Of a stretch of DNA of 64,000 nucleotides, positions 44,920-57,491 are shown piece after piece. The notes under the pieces were generated by a model. The model saw only the letters and a list, made by a program, of their open reading frames with translations. It was not told the origin of the DNA and searched no databases. Numbering within the stretch: position 1 is the stretch's first letter; each line of letters begins with the position of its first letter. The stretch comes from Eunapius fragilis. Lineage: Eukaryota; Porifera; Demospongiae; Spongillida; Spongillidae. Made by a program: the position numbers and the translations under genes. The DNA lies in NCBI GenBank assembly GCA_963681505.1, contig OY811973.1, positions 7,744,857 to 7,808,856 on the forward strand, given 5' to 3'.

Positions 44920-46567
44920 CTCATAGGATTTCTTTTCCTGCGGCTGTTTATCCTTGAGATATCTCTCTTGGCCTTTGGATTTGCCTGATATTGATCTTGT
45001 TTGTAGGCTAAAATTAGTTCTCTATTTTGATCATAGTAGGCCTTCATGCTATCCTTCTTACTTTCCGGATCAAGCCAGTATTGGGCCTTCGCGCTCTCCT
45101 TCTTACTTTCCGGATCAAGCCAGTATTGGGCCTTCATGCTATCCTTCTTACTCTCAGGATCGGCTTTGTGGCGCTTCCTGTCGCAAGTCTTCTTTTTTTC
45201 ATGCGCTTCTTGAAAACTGTCACGCTCCTCAATACAGTGGCGTAGCTACGGTAGGGCCTGGTAGGGCCTAGGCCCTACCAACCGAGTACATGTACGTGCT
45301 TAACAATAATACTCACCCGTGAAGTAATAAATAAACATGCACCACTTGCCAATCCGCAAACTCAAGACCACTCAGGCCGGCTATAGCTATGTGCGCTAGC
45401 CGTGCTCATATTAAGCGTGCTATTCAGATGTCGTACCGATCACATTGGAAAGATGGCTTCTGGGTATCAGACTCAACGTACTTTGTTTCAGTGTGCGAAC
45501 TTTCAGATTTCTACAAATTCCAGTATAAGAAAAGAAATCAACACAAGAAGACGTCAATAAAAGCAGCTGTAGTATAGCGATGGAGAAATTAGCAGTTGTG
45601 CTTTGCACCCCGAAACAAAGGAGAAATCATCACAGCGGTCGGAGCAGTGCTGATCGGACACAACGGACTCAGTGTTTGGAAAATGAAACATCACCCTGCT
45701 CTGTTCTAACAAAGAATCCTCCTCAGTACGACCCAACAACCCTACTAATACACACTGAGCTCCCTATCTAGTACCCCAAGAGTTCTATCAGGTTGCTCTA
45801 AAGTACCAGATGATATTGCATCAACTACTGCATTCCCTCCTATACAGCCTATCAACATCACGTTCCAAGTTACTGCATGTATACATGTATTCTGGAAAAT
45901 CTATAAGTCATTTAACCCTGCATGGTACAGCATTTATCCACGGCTAGAATACTCCAAGCAAATTTGCCTGTTACTGTTACAGAAGTCGTTTGCTTGGTTC
46001 TGGACCTGGTTCCAAATGTGAAAAAAAAAAACCTTCACATTAGTGGGATTTAAGGACTGGAAGCACGCTACAGATAAAGGTGATACCAGCTGTGTTCACA
46101 GAAAATCAGTTAGAAATCAATTCAGCTAGATCTCGCAATCCTATGAATTTAGAAAGAACTTAGAACTTTCACTAAGTCTTTCTCTAGACAATGTAGATAA
46201 CAACTTTGCTTCCCAGGAGATAAACAGAAGAATTATGTTTGTGTAAATTCAAGCGCATGTATTATATACAGTATTAAAAAATGAGATTGTATGCAATTAA
46301 AAAAGCGTTGGCTCTTGGGGCTGAGCCCCAGACCCCGATGGGGGAGCTTACAGCGCTCTCCCGTACCCCCTCACTGGGCGGGAGGGGAACACCCTTCCCC
46401 GGGGCTTCTTCAACTTCATAAAACCCGCCACTGTGTGCCCTACCAGACTTATTATCCTGGCTACGCCACTGCTCAATATCTTTCGACTCGCCAACACAAC
46501 AGTCGTCATTTAACTTTGCGATCTTCTTTGCACGATTCTTTTCTCTTCGCGATCGACGTGACGGCAT
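44920..46567 (-). CDS. Protein with 15-residue repeats, exon split by a transposon
   Basis: The frame starts at ATG 46567 (MPSRRSRREKNRAKKIAKLN) and runs to 46472. It is interrupted by a 1237-bp hAT-like element with a 7-bp duplication, and resumes in frame at 45227 (ERDSFQEAHEKKK). It then holds units of the type SKKDSMKAQYWLDPE and ends RRKRNPM at 44920 before GTAGGAG. Highly basic, with repeated K-A-Q-Y-W-L-D-P-E-S-K-K blocks. Similar K/R-rich short-repeat proteins occur in sponges and cnidarians (recall, not checked), sometimes within transposons. It lies antisense in the last intron of the kinase gene. Confidence 0.6.
45235..46471. mobile_element. hAT-like nonautonomous element inside a coding exon
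   Basis: Inverted ends cagtggcgtagc and gctacgccactg; CTCAATA duplicated at 45228-45234 and 46472-46478. The right subterminal region carries the same double hairpin as the element at 29511 (in opposite orientation, about 46313-46363). No transposase frame is present. Removing the element and one duplication copy restores an uninterrupted frame in the host exon. Confidence 0.85.
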
Positions 46568-46644
46568 TTTGAAGAAAACAAACCAGACACGTCAAGCTTT
46601 TGGTACAACCGTGACAACAATTGAATAGTATAACTGTAGCGCAC

Positions 46645-48070
46645 TATCAGGAACTACGATAGTAGTTCCTATATAGGAATTGACCCGGGTCGTGAAATCA
46701 TTAAAAAAAACCGCAACCCGCGTATAACTCGCGTACCGAGAAATGGACAGTGTTGCTCTGTGTTGCTATCGAACCAGAAGGCAAAGACCGTCATTTTAAT
46801 GTTTTATTCCAGTCTTCGAACTGTTTGCTTTAATAGAACAAAAAAAGTTCGTGTTTTACCTCGTCCCCAGGCCAAATCTTCTCCGTCGTCGTCGTCGTCT
46901 TCTCGGGTGAGTATAACTCCGGATAGGAATGGTTTTAAAGAGCGCCAATTATACCAATCGCTTTAGAATCTCCTGGAAGGTCATCTTCATTAGATATATC
47001 ATAAAACTGACATACGTAATCATTACGTAATGCGTAGTGTTAAATAGAAGCGTTCCCATGGCGACATTTACGTATATTTAGAATTGTGCAAACAAAGAGG
47101 AAAGCTAAACTACGAAACGACGAGTTAGAATTTTCCCGCGTTCTTTACAGTGATCCCAAACAAAAGCGGGCGTCTGCTCGTGACGGTAATTGAAGCGGAG
47201 GGGGGGGGGGGGGGGGGGGGGGGGCACTTGCCAGTCTTAATAATCGATAAAAATGATAATAGAGGAAGCAAGTAAAGAAAAACATTCTCTAGCGAGAAAG
47301 TTGGTGGGATATAGAAATTGGAGGCAATGGTGGTGTAAAAAAGGAAGGGAACAAGGTTTTGAGAAAAGGGTAATGAGACAAAAATCCTATATTTAGCACG
47401 TAACAGAAGCAAAAGAAGTGCTAAATATAGGATTTTGTCTCATTACCCTTTTCTCAAAATCTTGTTCCCTTCCTTGTTACACCACCATTGCCTCCAATGC
47501 AATTCCTATATCCCACCAACTTTCTCGCTAGAGAATGTTTTTCTTTACTTTATGAAATATAGAACGTGTTCAACCACACGTTCCCGCCCAGTTTTATGTC
47601 TTCCAAAGGCCGATAAAATCTGTTGTGGGCTATACTAACAAAACTAAGTTTGCTAGAGATTGAAATTTGTGTCAAGCATAACTCTCGTTACTAACATAAT
47701 AAAACAAATCCAACTTGACAATAAGTTTCTAACTTGTTGGTTCTAGTGCTTCCGCATAACAGCTAACATTATACTTCAATCGTGACAAAGATGCAATGCA
47801 ATAAACTTCTTATCCGAGCTTATCAGATCCGGAAGAAGAAGATGGAGAAACGTTTTCTCAGGTTCGAGTGTGGGAACGAGAGAGCGTTATCTCTGTTGTC
47901 TGAGCTTTCTAAGCGTCGGCAGTTTTATTAATTGTTGGCTGTATCCAAATACGCACGCTAAAAGCCAACTGATTCTACAGTGGAACGGCAATAGTGGAAT
48001 CTGGTGTTTTGCTAATCGTATTCATCACACTTCAGATCCTACATAGGACGTACTAACGTAGGTCCTGATA
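46645..48070. mobile_element. TIR element of family Y with a nested MITE-A
   Basis: About 33-nt inverted ends, each internally self-complementary: atcaggaactacgatagtag at 46645 and, inverted, tactaacgtaggtcctgata at 48070. A MITE-A copy lies inside at 47270-47550 next to a 25-base G run (47200-47224). No transposase was recognised. A single end of the family is at 8789. Confidence 0.65.
47270..47550. mobile_element. Palindromic MITE-A copy
   Basis: Both arms are almost identical inverse complements (gagaaagttggtgggatata ... tatcccaccaactttctcgc). Confidence 0.88.
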
Positions 48071-49199
48071 TAGCGTTGTGCGCCAATCAATGGCTGTGCA
48101 AGGAGTGGTACGCAAAGAGTTTCACTGAACTGACGGGCAGACAATTATGATACACGATGTTGCTTGTGTGCTTAACTGCTAGTACGTACCGTGTTGAGTA
48201 CGTAAGGCGATGGCAGCTGAGCTCCATTTAGATTGCATACAATTGCTACTGTTCGAATAGTAGTTGGTCGACAAATAATGCGACTTGAAGTGACACGTCC
48301 CATTTGTTAAATGGTTCACTATATGGGCGTCATAAGGTATGACACGTGAAGTTCTTGCATATTCAATGAGAGACATGATTCATGTATAGGAGTATTAACG
48401 GGAACCAGGTCGTAATAGGTGAATGATGCTAAATGATCGAGAAATTTGCAATTACTTTTCGCAGCTGTATTTCCGTAACGGATAAAGTAAAAATTAACGA
48501 CCAGGACAAATCAATAGGTACAGGATCATACACATACGACATGTGTACGTACATACGTATACACATACATACTTGTACATGTCTCTAGATATAAACCACA
48601 TCAGTAAAATGGATTTTCCTGCAGAAAGATATGCCGGGTTTGAACCCCTAGGGGTATCGAACATTGCAACACTGGCATGACGCAAATGCAAGACACCAAC
48701 ATCTTTTTTACCATACGAAATAGTGTAGTATATGATGTGTGGAAAATAGGAAGTCAGTAAAGTTTACGGTTCGGGAGATGTAGTGATTTTAAAGTGGACC
48801 AATTTTATAACTTTATATATGGGATGGTGTCTAGCAAAATCACCCTTGTGGATAGTTTTTCAAGTTTTCAAGGATTTTCATTTTCCATGGACTCTAAAGA
48901 GCTTCTTATCAAATAGTCCTTACGCATCCTACATTGGACTCAGTATCCATCATAACTATATTAGGTACTGAATTTATAACTAGCCATACATTTCAATGCG
49001 AGCGTTTCTTTTTTTTGCTTGTCCTGGAAAGTTTGATAGAAAGCATGATAAGGGTGATTTTGGTGGACACTGTTCCATATATTCATAGCCGTACAATACA
49101 TTATGTAAAGGAACTGTCCCATTCTGCCATCCTGAGGTTATGCATATTTTGACGCATTTGTATGGAACATTAATAGCTGATTAATATTTCATTCTCCAG

Positions 49200-50864
49200 A
49201 CAAGTACTGGTGCACAAGTTCAGGGCACCAAAATCTGCACTGTAGCTGAGTTGAAATTGCTTACCACTCAAAAAAGAGTATCTGTTGCTGAAGAACGAGC
49301 AATGACTGCTGAAAGAAGAGCCATTATTGCAGAAGAGAGAGCTGCCACTGCTGAGGAAACTGCATCTGTCCTTGAGAAGACAGCTGCTAGTGCTGAAGAG
49401 AGAGCCATTGGAGCAGAAAGGAGAGCTACTAGTTGTGAAGAAAGTAAAAGAATTGCAGAAAGCAGAGCCACCATGTATGAAGAGAGAGCCATTTCAGCTG
49501 AGGCAAGAGCTGCATCAGCTGAACAGAGAGCCACTAAAGCTGTACAAAAAACCATTGCAGCTATGGCCAAAGCAACATCAGCTGAACAGAGAGCCACAAT
49601 AGCTGAAAAGGAGTGTGCTATCACAAAAGAACAATTGTCTGATGCTTTTAAACAAGTCACTGTGGCTGAAGAGAATGCCACAACAGCACAGAGGAGGGCC
49701 AGTATTGCAGAGGACAGAGCTACTGTTTCCAATAAGAAAGCCATTACAGATGAGAAGAGAGCAAATGTAGCAGAAGAACGAGCTACTGCAGCAGAGAAGA
49801 GGGCCTCTGTAGCAGAGGAGAGGGCCAAAGTAGCAGAAATGGAGGTTACTGCTGCTGTCATGAAGACAGCAGCTGCTGATACCAGAGCAAAAGGTTTGGA
49901 AGAGAGAACCAATCAAGCTGAAGATGCAGTGAAAACGTTGCAAGAAAGTGCATGCATATCTGATATCAGAATGGCAGAGCTTGTGCAAACAAATAGAGCT
50001 CTGGAGGACAGGGCCACAAGAGCAGAGCAGCAGATCCAGGACCTGACCATGCAGTGCAGACAGCTACAAGAGCAGCTAGACAAAGCCACTACACCATCGT
50101 GGCTTGTAAAGAAAGATGATATTGTTCTGACGGATAAAGAGCTAGGCAGAGGAGGATGGGGTGTGGTGAAGGTAGCAAGGTACTGTGGACTTGAAGTGGC
50201 TGCTAAGCTCCTTCATGGTGCAATCCTATCTCCTCACAATGTGCAGCTGTTCAAGAGAGAAATGAATATATCGGCACTGGTACGTCATCCAAACATACTA
50301 CTATTGATCGGAGCCACTTTGGATCAGCCATGTGTCATCCTCACAGAGCTGATGCACACCTCTCTAAGGGTAGTCATAGAGGATAAGGTGCTGAAAAAGG
50401 TAACCCTCTCCCATCAGCAAGTATCCACTATAGCCATTGATGTGGGTAGGGCCCTGAATTATCTGCATTTAATGAAACCAGATGCCATCATCCACAGAGA
50501 TGTAAGCAGCAGCAATGTGCTCCTTGATCCACTGGGAGGAGACATGTGGAAGGCCAAGTTGTCAGACTTTGGGTCATCCAACTTTGCACGTCAGGTGACC
50601 ACTGTGGGCCCTGGAAATTACAGCTATGCAGCTCCCGAGAGCTCAGATCCTTTCCTTCAATCTCCCCAAATGGATGTGTTTAGCTATGGCATTCTTCTGT
50701 TGGAAATGGCAAGTGGTCTGTTTCCAGAAGTGCAAAAGAGGCAAGATGTAATGAAAAGGCTCCAGTGGTCAGCAATGAAGACATTGATTGAGCAGTGCAC
50801 AGCAAGGAGTCCAAGTTATCGTCCTAACATTGCTGATGTACTTATGAAACTTCCTATAGCTTAG
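49200..50864 (+). CDS. Terminal exon: heptad coiled coil plus TKL-type protein kinase
   Basis: A single exon from AG at 49198-49199 (phase 0, matching 40190) to TAG ending at 50864. About 17 linker residues precede roughly 31 uninterrupted seven-residue units of the type AEERATA (about 217 residues), predicted to form one long coiled coil. A kinase domain of about 240 residues follows: glycine loop LGRGGWGVV, VAAK lysine, HRDVSSSNVLL catalytic loop, LSDFGSSNF, and YAAPES for APE. The SSSNVLL loop and DFGSSNF are typical of the ankyrin-linked TKL kinases expanded in sponges (family recall). All catalytic residues are present, so activity is expected. Likely Ser/Thr signalling kinase, with the ankyrin part binding a partner and the coiled coil promoting self-association (inference). 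Confidence 0.93.
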   Translation, partial: TSTGAQVQGTKICTVAELKLLTTQKRVSVAEERAMTAERRAIIAEERAATAEETASVLEKTAASAEERAIGAERRATSCEESKRIAESRATMYEERAISAEARAASAEQRATKAVQKTIAAMAKATSAEQRATIAEKECAITKEQLSDAFKQVTVAEENATTAQRRASIAEDRATVSNKKAITDEKRANVAEERATAAEKRASVAEERAKVAEMEVTAAVMKTAAADTRAKGLEERTNQAEDAVKTLQESACISDIRMAELVQTNRALEDRATRAEQQIQDLTMQCRQLQEQLDKATTPSWLVKKDDIVLTDKELGRGGWGVVKVARYCGLEVAAKLLHGAILSPHNVQLFKREMNISALVRHPNILLLIGATLDQPCVILTELMHTSLRVVIEDKVLKKVTLSHQQVSTIAIDVGRALNYLHLMKPDAIIHRDVSSSNVLLDPLGGDMWKAKLSDFGSSNFARQVTTVGPGNYSYAAPESSDPFLQSPQMDVFSYGILLLEMASGLFPEVQKRQDVMKRLQWSAMKTLIEQCTARSPSYRPNIADVLMKLPIA

Positions 50865-50892
50865 TAGCATTCTTTTCTACGTTATGGACTGT

Positions 50893-50898
50893 AATAAA
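50893..50898 (+). terminator. Polyadenylation signal AATAAA
   Basis: A canonical AATAAA lies 29 bases after the kinase stop codon. Confidence 0.7.
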
Positions 50899-50899
50899 A

Positions 50900-53268
50900 C
50901 TGAGAGTGGTATTTCATTTGTTTTATATACTACATGTATAATATTAATTTTGAACTGAAATTTACAACAGAGATAAGAATATAAAAATATAAGTTTTATT
51001 TTAGTTCATTGTAGCTAGTTGCCACAGACTGCCTGTACCATTCCTATTTGTACTGCACATAGATATTGAATCAATGCATGCAAGGGTGCTATTCTTTCAA
51101 GGATGAATGAAGCCATGTTGGTCTTGGTATGCAGCAGCTCAGATCAGCCAGCCAGGAGGCCAGTTGGAAGATGTATACTGCCTTGTGGCCCATACATGTA
51201 GGTCTCTTTTAGTGGTAGACAATTAATCTCACTACCTGACATCATTGCACTGTATGTTCTGGTCTGCTGCTACTCCTGCAGTCGTATTCACTGCCGGGTC
51301 AATTTAGTGATTAGTGTAAGATGAAGGTCAAATGAAATTATAATTAATCAAAGCCACACCCACTTGGACTGCACCAGTAGGAGATCCCCTCGCTCTATCC
51401 ATTCCCCCTTTTTCGACTGGTGCTGAAAATTTTTACATCCAATTGAACCCTTTTTACATAGCAAATGTTGATATGACCCCCCCACCATAGCTCCCCGCCT
51501 TCCCCTCTAGACTTTGATGGACAAGCAACGAGGTTATGCATTGGTAGGCCATTTTTATTTGTAAATGTTTCATGTGAGCACTAATGAAATTAAAACGCTA
51601 AACGCGTGTGGGTGGAGCAACAGGCTATACGTTCGAGGGGGAGGGGTTAATGGAGGGATTAATATAAAAGCTAGCCTAGTAAAGAATATTACAGGAGTGC
51701 GAGTATTGGTAGGGATGGATGGAAGAGGAGAGGGGCGCCGGCAGAGGAGTTTGATGATGGTGCTGGTGGAGAATTAGATGTATCTATAGATCCAGAAGGA
51801 ACTTCCGTAAGTCCACGTTTAGGCGTTTATACATTGTGCTTACGACGCATTATGTAATAATGTCTGCAAACGCACCATAGATTATAGATGATTGCACGCT
51901 GGACATGTACATAGTTATGCACATCAACGTCGGTGCAGTGTAGAGTTTACATTTTAAAAAAACACCGACACAAAGATCAATTCAAACTATTTGGTACATG
52001 GTTTCATATACCTGTAATGATTGATGTGGCATTAGCAAGGTACGTTCAATGTAACCAGGTAAGGGAGCAGAGGGTTCCCAAATTGTTGCCATGGTTCAAG
52101 ATTGACCTTGCAATGGCAGACTAGCTTATATTCGAAAGATATGCTGTGATTGCTGGCATTGCTTCATCGCCTTGGTAAGGAGGTGCTCACAGAAGCCTGC
52201 ACTTCCTGTGTTCATTTTCCTATATGACCTTTCCATCTAATTGATTTTTAATTTCAATCTCCTCGCATGTTCTGACACAACAATGGCTGACTTCCCTGGT
52301 CGGTGGTAGAAGGAACAAGTGGAGAATTTTTTGATGTGATCGCTGTGTTTTTCACTTCCTCGACCAACCAATACATCAGGAGATGGCTTTGAATTGCTGG
52401 AATATTGTTAGCGGTCAATAGAGGATGAACTTTTTACAATAACACTGCTGGTACCTCGGCTATGCATATATGAACCATCTGTTTTCTGTTTTTCACCCTC
52501 TTCCTCCTCCTCCCTCTCCTACTTCCAGTGCACTGGTTGGTCACTCTGTTTTACAATGACACTGCTGGTACTTCAACTATGCCTAGATGATCCATCAGTT
52601 TTCAGAATCTCACCCTCTTTCTCACAAGTGTTCTTGCTGACTCACTCTGTTTTTCAAACGAGCTAGCTGAATATGAAGAAATGGGCTGTGCCGCTTGCAG
52701 ACATGGTGCCATCTTTGCTCGTTCTCCAAGTGTGTCTCCCTCAGGACATGGTAGGTCTTGTGTCTTTTGCTCCTCATATGGTGTGTTTTGTGGCTAATGG
52801 TTTAGTTGTATAAGGATGAAACGAGTGGTTGGTGGTCTGGAGGTCTGTTATATGTCTAAGAGGGTACCTTTTTATTTTTCATGTCTCTTATTCTGTGTTT
52901 CTATGCATGTACATGTATGCATTTGTATGTACATGTGTGCCCATATAATGTATAAGTGTGCGTTTGTGTGTTTGGATGTTATGTTGGATCAGAGATAATA
53001 TATAGAGGGATTGGAAACACAGCCAATCAACACCAATCAACGCGCGCACTGCTGGAAAGAATCCGTACAAGTTGCTGTGACCAGAGCTATGACACACATG
53101 TGCACAACTCATAATACAAGACAACTGACAAATATATGCAAGCTTAAAAATTAAGTGTTTTTCTAAATCCTTTGGACTTTTGGGTAGTTTGTTGCTGAGC
53201 AACCTTTATTTTATCAACCCACGCACTAGCATATGAAAACCCCCTAATCGTTGACCACATCTTGGCAA
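50900..53268. other. Mostly gene-free interval with one weak exon candidate
   Basis: The only coding hint is at about 51697-51789: an open frame after TTACAG encoding an acidic stretch (AEEFDDGAGGELDVSIDPEG) that ends at a perfect GTAAGT. Without partner exons it remains a candidate. The rest shows no recognisable element. Confidence 0.4.
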
Positions 53269-56200
53269 TCATGTCCAGCAGGGCTGTGCTGCAGTCATCG
53301 TCCCATGATGTGCTGATGATGCACCAACAAAATAGAACATCTTCACTTGCAGTGATTCTTCTGACAGCTTCCTTCCCCAGGTAATAGGATTGTATTCAAG
53401 CTGAGTATGAAGTACACATTCCATGGTAAAGAAAAGCTCAAAGGTCATGTTATTTACACCACGGTTTATGCTGTTCACCCAGTCTGAAGAGCAATGTTGC
53501 TGTTCATTGTCATCATCATTGGAGATGAGACTTTCTAAACACAAGATATAGTCTTGAGTTGTTTTGTTTGCTGTTGGCCTCTGTTTGAGCTTCTTTAGAA
53601 GGCTCTTTTTAAGTGCTCTAGGAACAAAGCCAGCAGCATATCTAACAGCATTGAGCTCTTGATAGGTCAGTTCATTGTGTACACCTGCCCTATCTACATA
53701 TATGTGCTCAACTGGGAATTGGTTTTTTAGTGCTTCTTTGAATCCATGATGCCCAACATATTGAATAAATATAGGGGATAGATCCACACCTATGCTGGTT
53801 TGGATGAACCTGCGCCACAAAGATATATAAGTATCTGAAGTGCGTAACATATGATACTTTTGCCAGATGGAACCTTTAAATCCCTTTTTTGCACGTTGCT
53901 TAGGAAAACAGCTTGAAAATAAATGAGCCATATCCTTATCAAAGCATTCGATTTCCAATATGTGGCTAGGTGCCCATTCAAGTAATAATTTAGCCGTCTT
54001 CAGAACTAATTGAGCTGGCCTTGTTGGAAGCAAGAAAGATTTATCTTCAAGCAAAGCATAAATCCCTTTCAGAAGATTCCCATTAACATGAACTGAAGTT
54101 GAGAAGAACATAATGATATGAATGCTTATAGAAATGAATCTAGATTTTACCTGATGGCTGGATCTGTATTGCTTCCAAAACTGTCTGTTGTTTTTTGCTA
54201 GAGCTTCGGCGACGCTTAGGCAATGGCTGATCATTGGGCAGTTCTTCAGTACCACCTCGACAGTTACCTCTTTTTGTTCCACGACAAAAAGATGTTACAA
54301 CCCTTATTGCTTGAGTATTCTGCCACATTAGGATTATCATGTACACCACCTCTCTGTCTCTGGGTGCCAAAAAAGCGTTCTAGTGGATCTTGGCACAAAC
54401 GTTGGCTCAAAAAGCTATCAACACCAGGAATTGTAAACAGATGCCTTACTAGTTCAACAAATGACTTGCCTGAAGTAAAATAAAGTTCCATTGCTTTACA
54501 ATATTACCAGAGTGCATTAACTTACATGTCATTCGAAGCCCATACAAGGTTTCTGCACTTAGTAGCATGTTGCTCTTTTCAGCTGTAGAAAATCCACTCC
54601 TATTCATTACAGAGTTCTCCCATTCCTGCAAATATCCCAAAAATGTTGTTTCCAACCACTAAGCCGGCAAAATAAATACAAAAAATGAAATGGAATACAC
54701 TTTTAATTGTATTACATGGGTAGTACTGTAGGCTGTTTACCTTCAGGCGCATATCTGCACTGGAGGTATATGGGAGTTGGAATGGTTTCAGGCTCCTTAC
54801 ACCATGTGAGTAATTATGCACATTCAAAGCATCAAAAAATCTGTCAGCCATGCTAACAAAACGGGCTGTCTCTGAAGCTTCTTCTCCACATACTAAAAGC
54901 AGACCTTTCGAAACAGAGTCACTTAGAACCTGTGTAGACAAAAACATAGTGAGAGGATTGCATAACGTGAGAATGAATAATGCATTAAACATTACTTGAG
55001 CTGCTAAATCAACTCTCATTTTAGAGAACGGTGTCAGTTTTATGTGTTCATACTTCAGCTTTCGTATCATGCGAACACCTTGTCCTGGAGCTACGTCTGT
55101 TTCATAAAGATGCTTCAGTTGGTCCCAATGGATAGGTTTTCCATTGCACTAATCAAACCATTATGAAACAGTTTATTTGAAATTAATAAATTAGCATTCT
55201 TTTTAATGCTCACCCAAAGTCTCCTCTTGTTCCAACAGTTCCGCATTGTTTTAACAAGGTGAGGGGGATCCGACATGAAGTAAAGGTTTCGCTTGTCTTC
55301 AGCAAATGGATTAGCCACCTTGTAGACAACCTCAGTTGCATCTGATGCACCCTTGTGTGGTTTAATCAACTTCCGGTTTGAAGAAGCACCATCCATAGTC
55401 ACTCCCATGACCTATACATTGATTTTTGTAAGATGAGAAGATGCAAGAGTAATTAAGAAGATAAAACTGAAATACTTATATAACCTTTAGCTCCATGGTC
55501 TCCAAACGTCCAACAGCTTCCCAAAAAGAGTCATACATTTGCACACCAGTTAGTGAAGTGCACGAAAACTGAACATATGGAAACTGTAGCTTTGAAAAGA
55601 GGCCTCGTACCATGAATACAAGCATTGTCTTAGCAAGGTGCGGCAGGGTTGTACCATCATCTTGAAGAGTTTGCTCGAATTCAGAGAGGTGATCAGAAAT
55701 GTCTCCTAAAATTGTGAAGCCAATAAGATTGCCAGTGTGCTTGTCAAACACAAGATCCTGTCTTATATGCATTTCGTCGAGAAGTAGGATGACATACTTC
55801 TCCCTCTCCGGGCACCGGTCTAGTTCAGCTGCATCTCTCAACATCTGGTCTCCTTCTGAAGAGAACCCCAGTGAAGCCTTGGTGTAGTGAGTGTAGTCTC
55901 TCAGCGTTCTTTGTGATGGTAACTTGATACATCCAGACTCTCGCAAGGCCTCATATGCACCACTTGATCTATTAAATGCAGGTATTAAAAATATATAACT
56001 CAATATAATAACTTGAGAATACTTACTTGTATCGTAAATAAAGACACCATCGAATCAATAATGGGTGCCAGCGCATGTTTCGCAATTAGGTTTTGATGAT
56101 GCCTCTATCTGCTGCTGCCAAAACACATGTTGAAATGACTCGCGTGGTAGATCTTTGAAGTGCTCTATGACAACATTTGATGTTATGGTGTCTCTAATCA

Positions 56201-57281
56201 AATGATCAGACTCTTCATCTAGTACTATCCCTGTGTTCTCTGCTGCTAGCGCAATCTTCTCTTTCAACCTGCTCACTTGCCTCATCAGATTGCGATGGCT
56301 TTGGTTGAGAACATCTAGCCTGTTCACTATCTCCGTAAAAGACATGAATCTGTGCAAGATGCAAGATTATGCACATTCAGTTGTTATATGCACTGGCGTA
56401 CCTATAGTTAGTATGGACCATGGTATCAGCAGATCTCCTTCGTAGTTTCCATCGTCGACACTGTAAAGTGGATCGATAGCTAGAACATGGCGGAGGGCAT
56501 CTAACTGCAGAATTACTGCTGCTAAGTAGGACATAGCAGTCGTTGTGCCGAATAGTTGGTGTGCTGCTGGAAATTAGTGACTGGTCTAAATATCCTGGGA
56601 GTGTACCTATGTAAAAAAAAGGTTATGTCTGATTTAACAATGAGCATTTACTTGATGGTTCACAATTACCTGAACAGCCATGTAGAGAAAGCATTTGCTG
56701 GTACCAAACAGCTACTAAATCCTTATCAGGATTACCAGCACAGAATTTGGTGTTGTCCAAGAAATTAAGAATTGTGAAGACACTGTCAACTGAGTTTAGC
56801 AAGATTGGCATGCCACTAAGAAGTGAACACATTGGAACATGCAGCTGCCTATGCAAGGTGTGAATACACCACTGCATGTCCATGTCAACAATCACTGACA
56901 TGGCAATTGTTGTTGCCTTGCCACTGCCTTGTGACACTAACTTTGATATGGACATAGATGATCCATCTGAATTGAAAACCACCCATGATGTAGGAAGTGT
57001 CACTCTAGCTATCCTGTTATATAAAAATACAAAGATTCTACCAAACCAGCTGTTAAAATAGACATGGGTAAACAGACAGGGAGTGATTCCACAGGACATA
57101 GGGACTCTGGAACAACCTCAGACAACACATCCACAGGGCTTAAGGATTTTGGAACAAGCTGAGATAAAGCTAAGCCTTTTGAAACTGCAACATTAATACG
57201 ATTGCGAGGAATAGCCACAATCAGCTTCAAAGATGCACTCTTCTTTCTTTCCGCGTTCTTAATGTTCCGGCGTTTAAATTT

Positions 57282-57472
57282 TGTAACGACCTGTGAGATC
57301 ATCGTCACCTTAGTCAGCTGGTCAATCAACACTCCAGTGCAAGTTTAAGCCTGCCTGTTCGAGAACATTCTTAGCTATATAATGATGTATATATATAGGA
57401 TGTGCATGAGATACAGAGTTAGAGTGTTTCTGTATGCTGGGTTCTCTGCCTATTAATATTGGTTTCGTTACA
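57282..57472 (+). repeat. 5' LTR of the Gypsy element
   Basis: TGTAAC...GTTACA, 191 bp, with a TATA-like run (tatataatgatgtatatata) in the middle that could act as promoter. Confidence 0.93.
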
Positions 57473-57473
57473 T

Positions 57474-57491
57474 TGGTGGCAGCGGTGGGAT
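57474..57491 (+). promoter_or_regulatory. Primer-binding site, tRNA-Leu type
   Basis: tggtggcagcggtgggat is complementary to the 3' end of animal tRNA-Leu (atcccaccgctgccacca). It ends directly at the gag start codon. Confidence 0.82.

Noticed and set aside
49268..49912. A 214-residue minus-strand frame rich in Ala/Ser/Leu
   Set aside because: Shadow of the heptad-repeat coding region on the plus strand, which has a full kinase domain and correct splicing.
51697..52124. Acidic exon candidate with GTAAGT and a following 63-residue frame, considered as a separate gene
   Set aside because: No second exon joins it in phase and no family was recognised. Kept only as a weak note in the interval entry.
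53000..53060. Possible P-element terminal repeat (caatcaacaccaatcaacgc)
   Set aside because: It is a short internal repeat only; no matching inverted copy beyond the 5' end near 63.2-63.4 kb was found.
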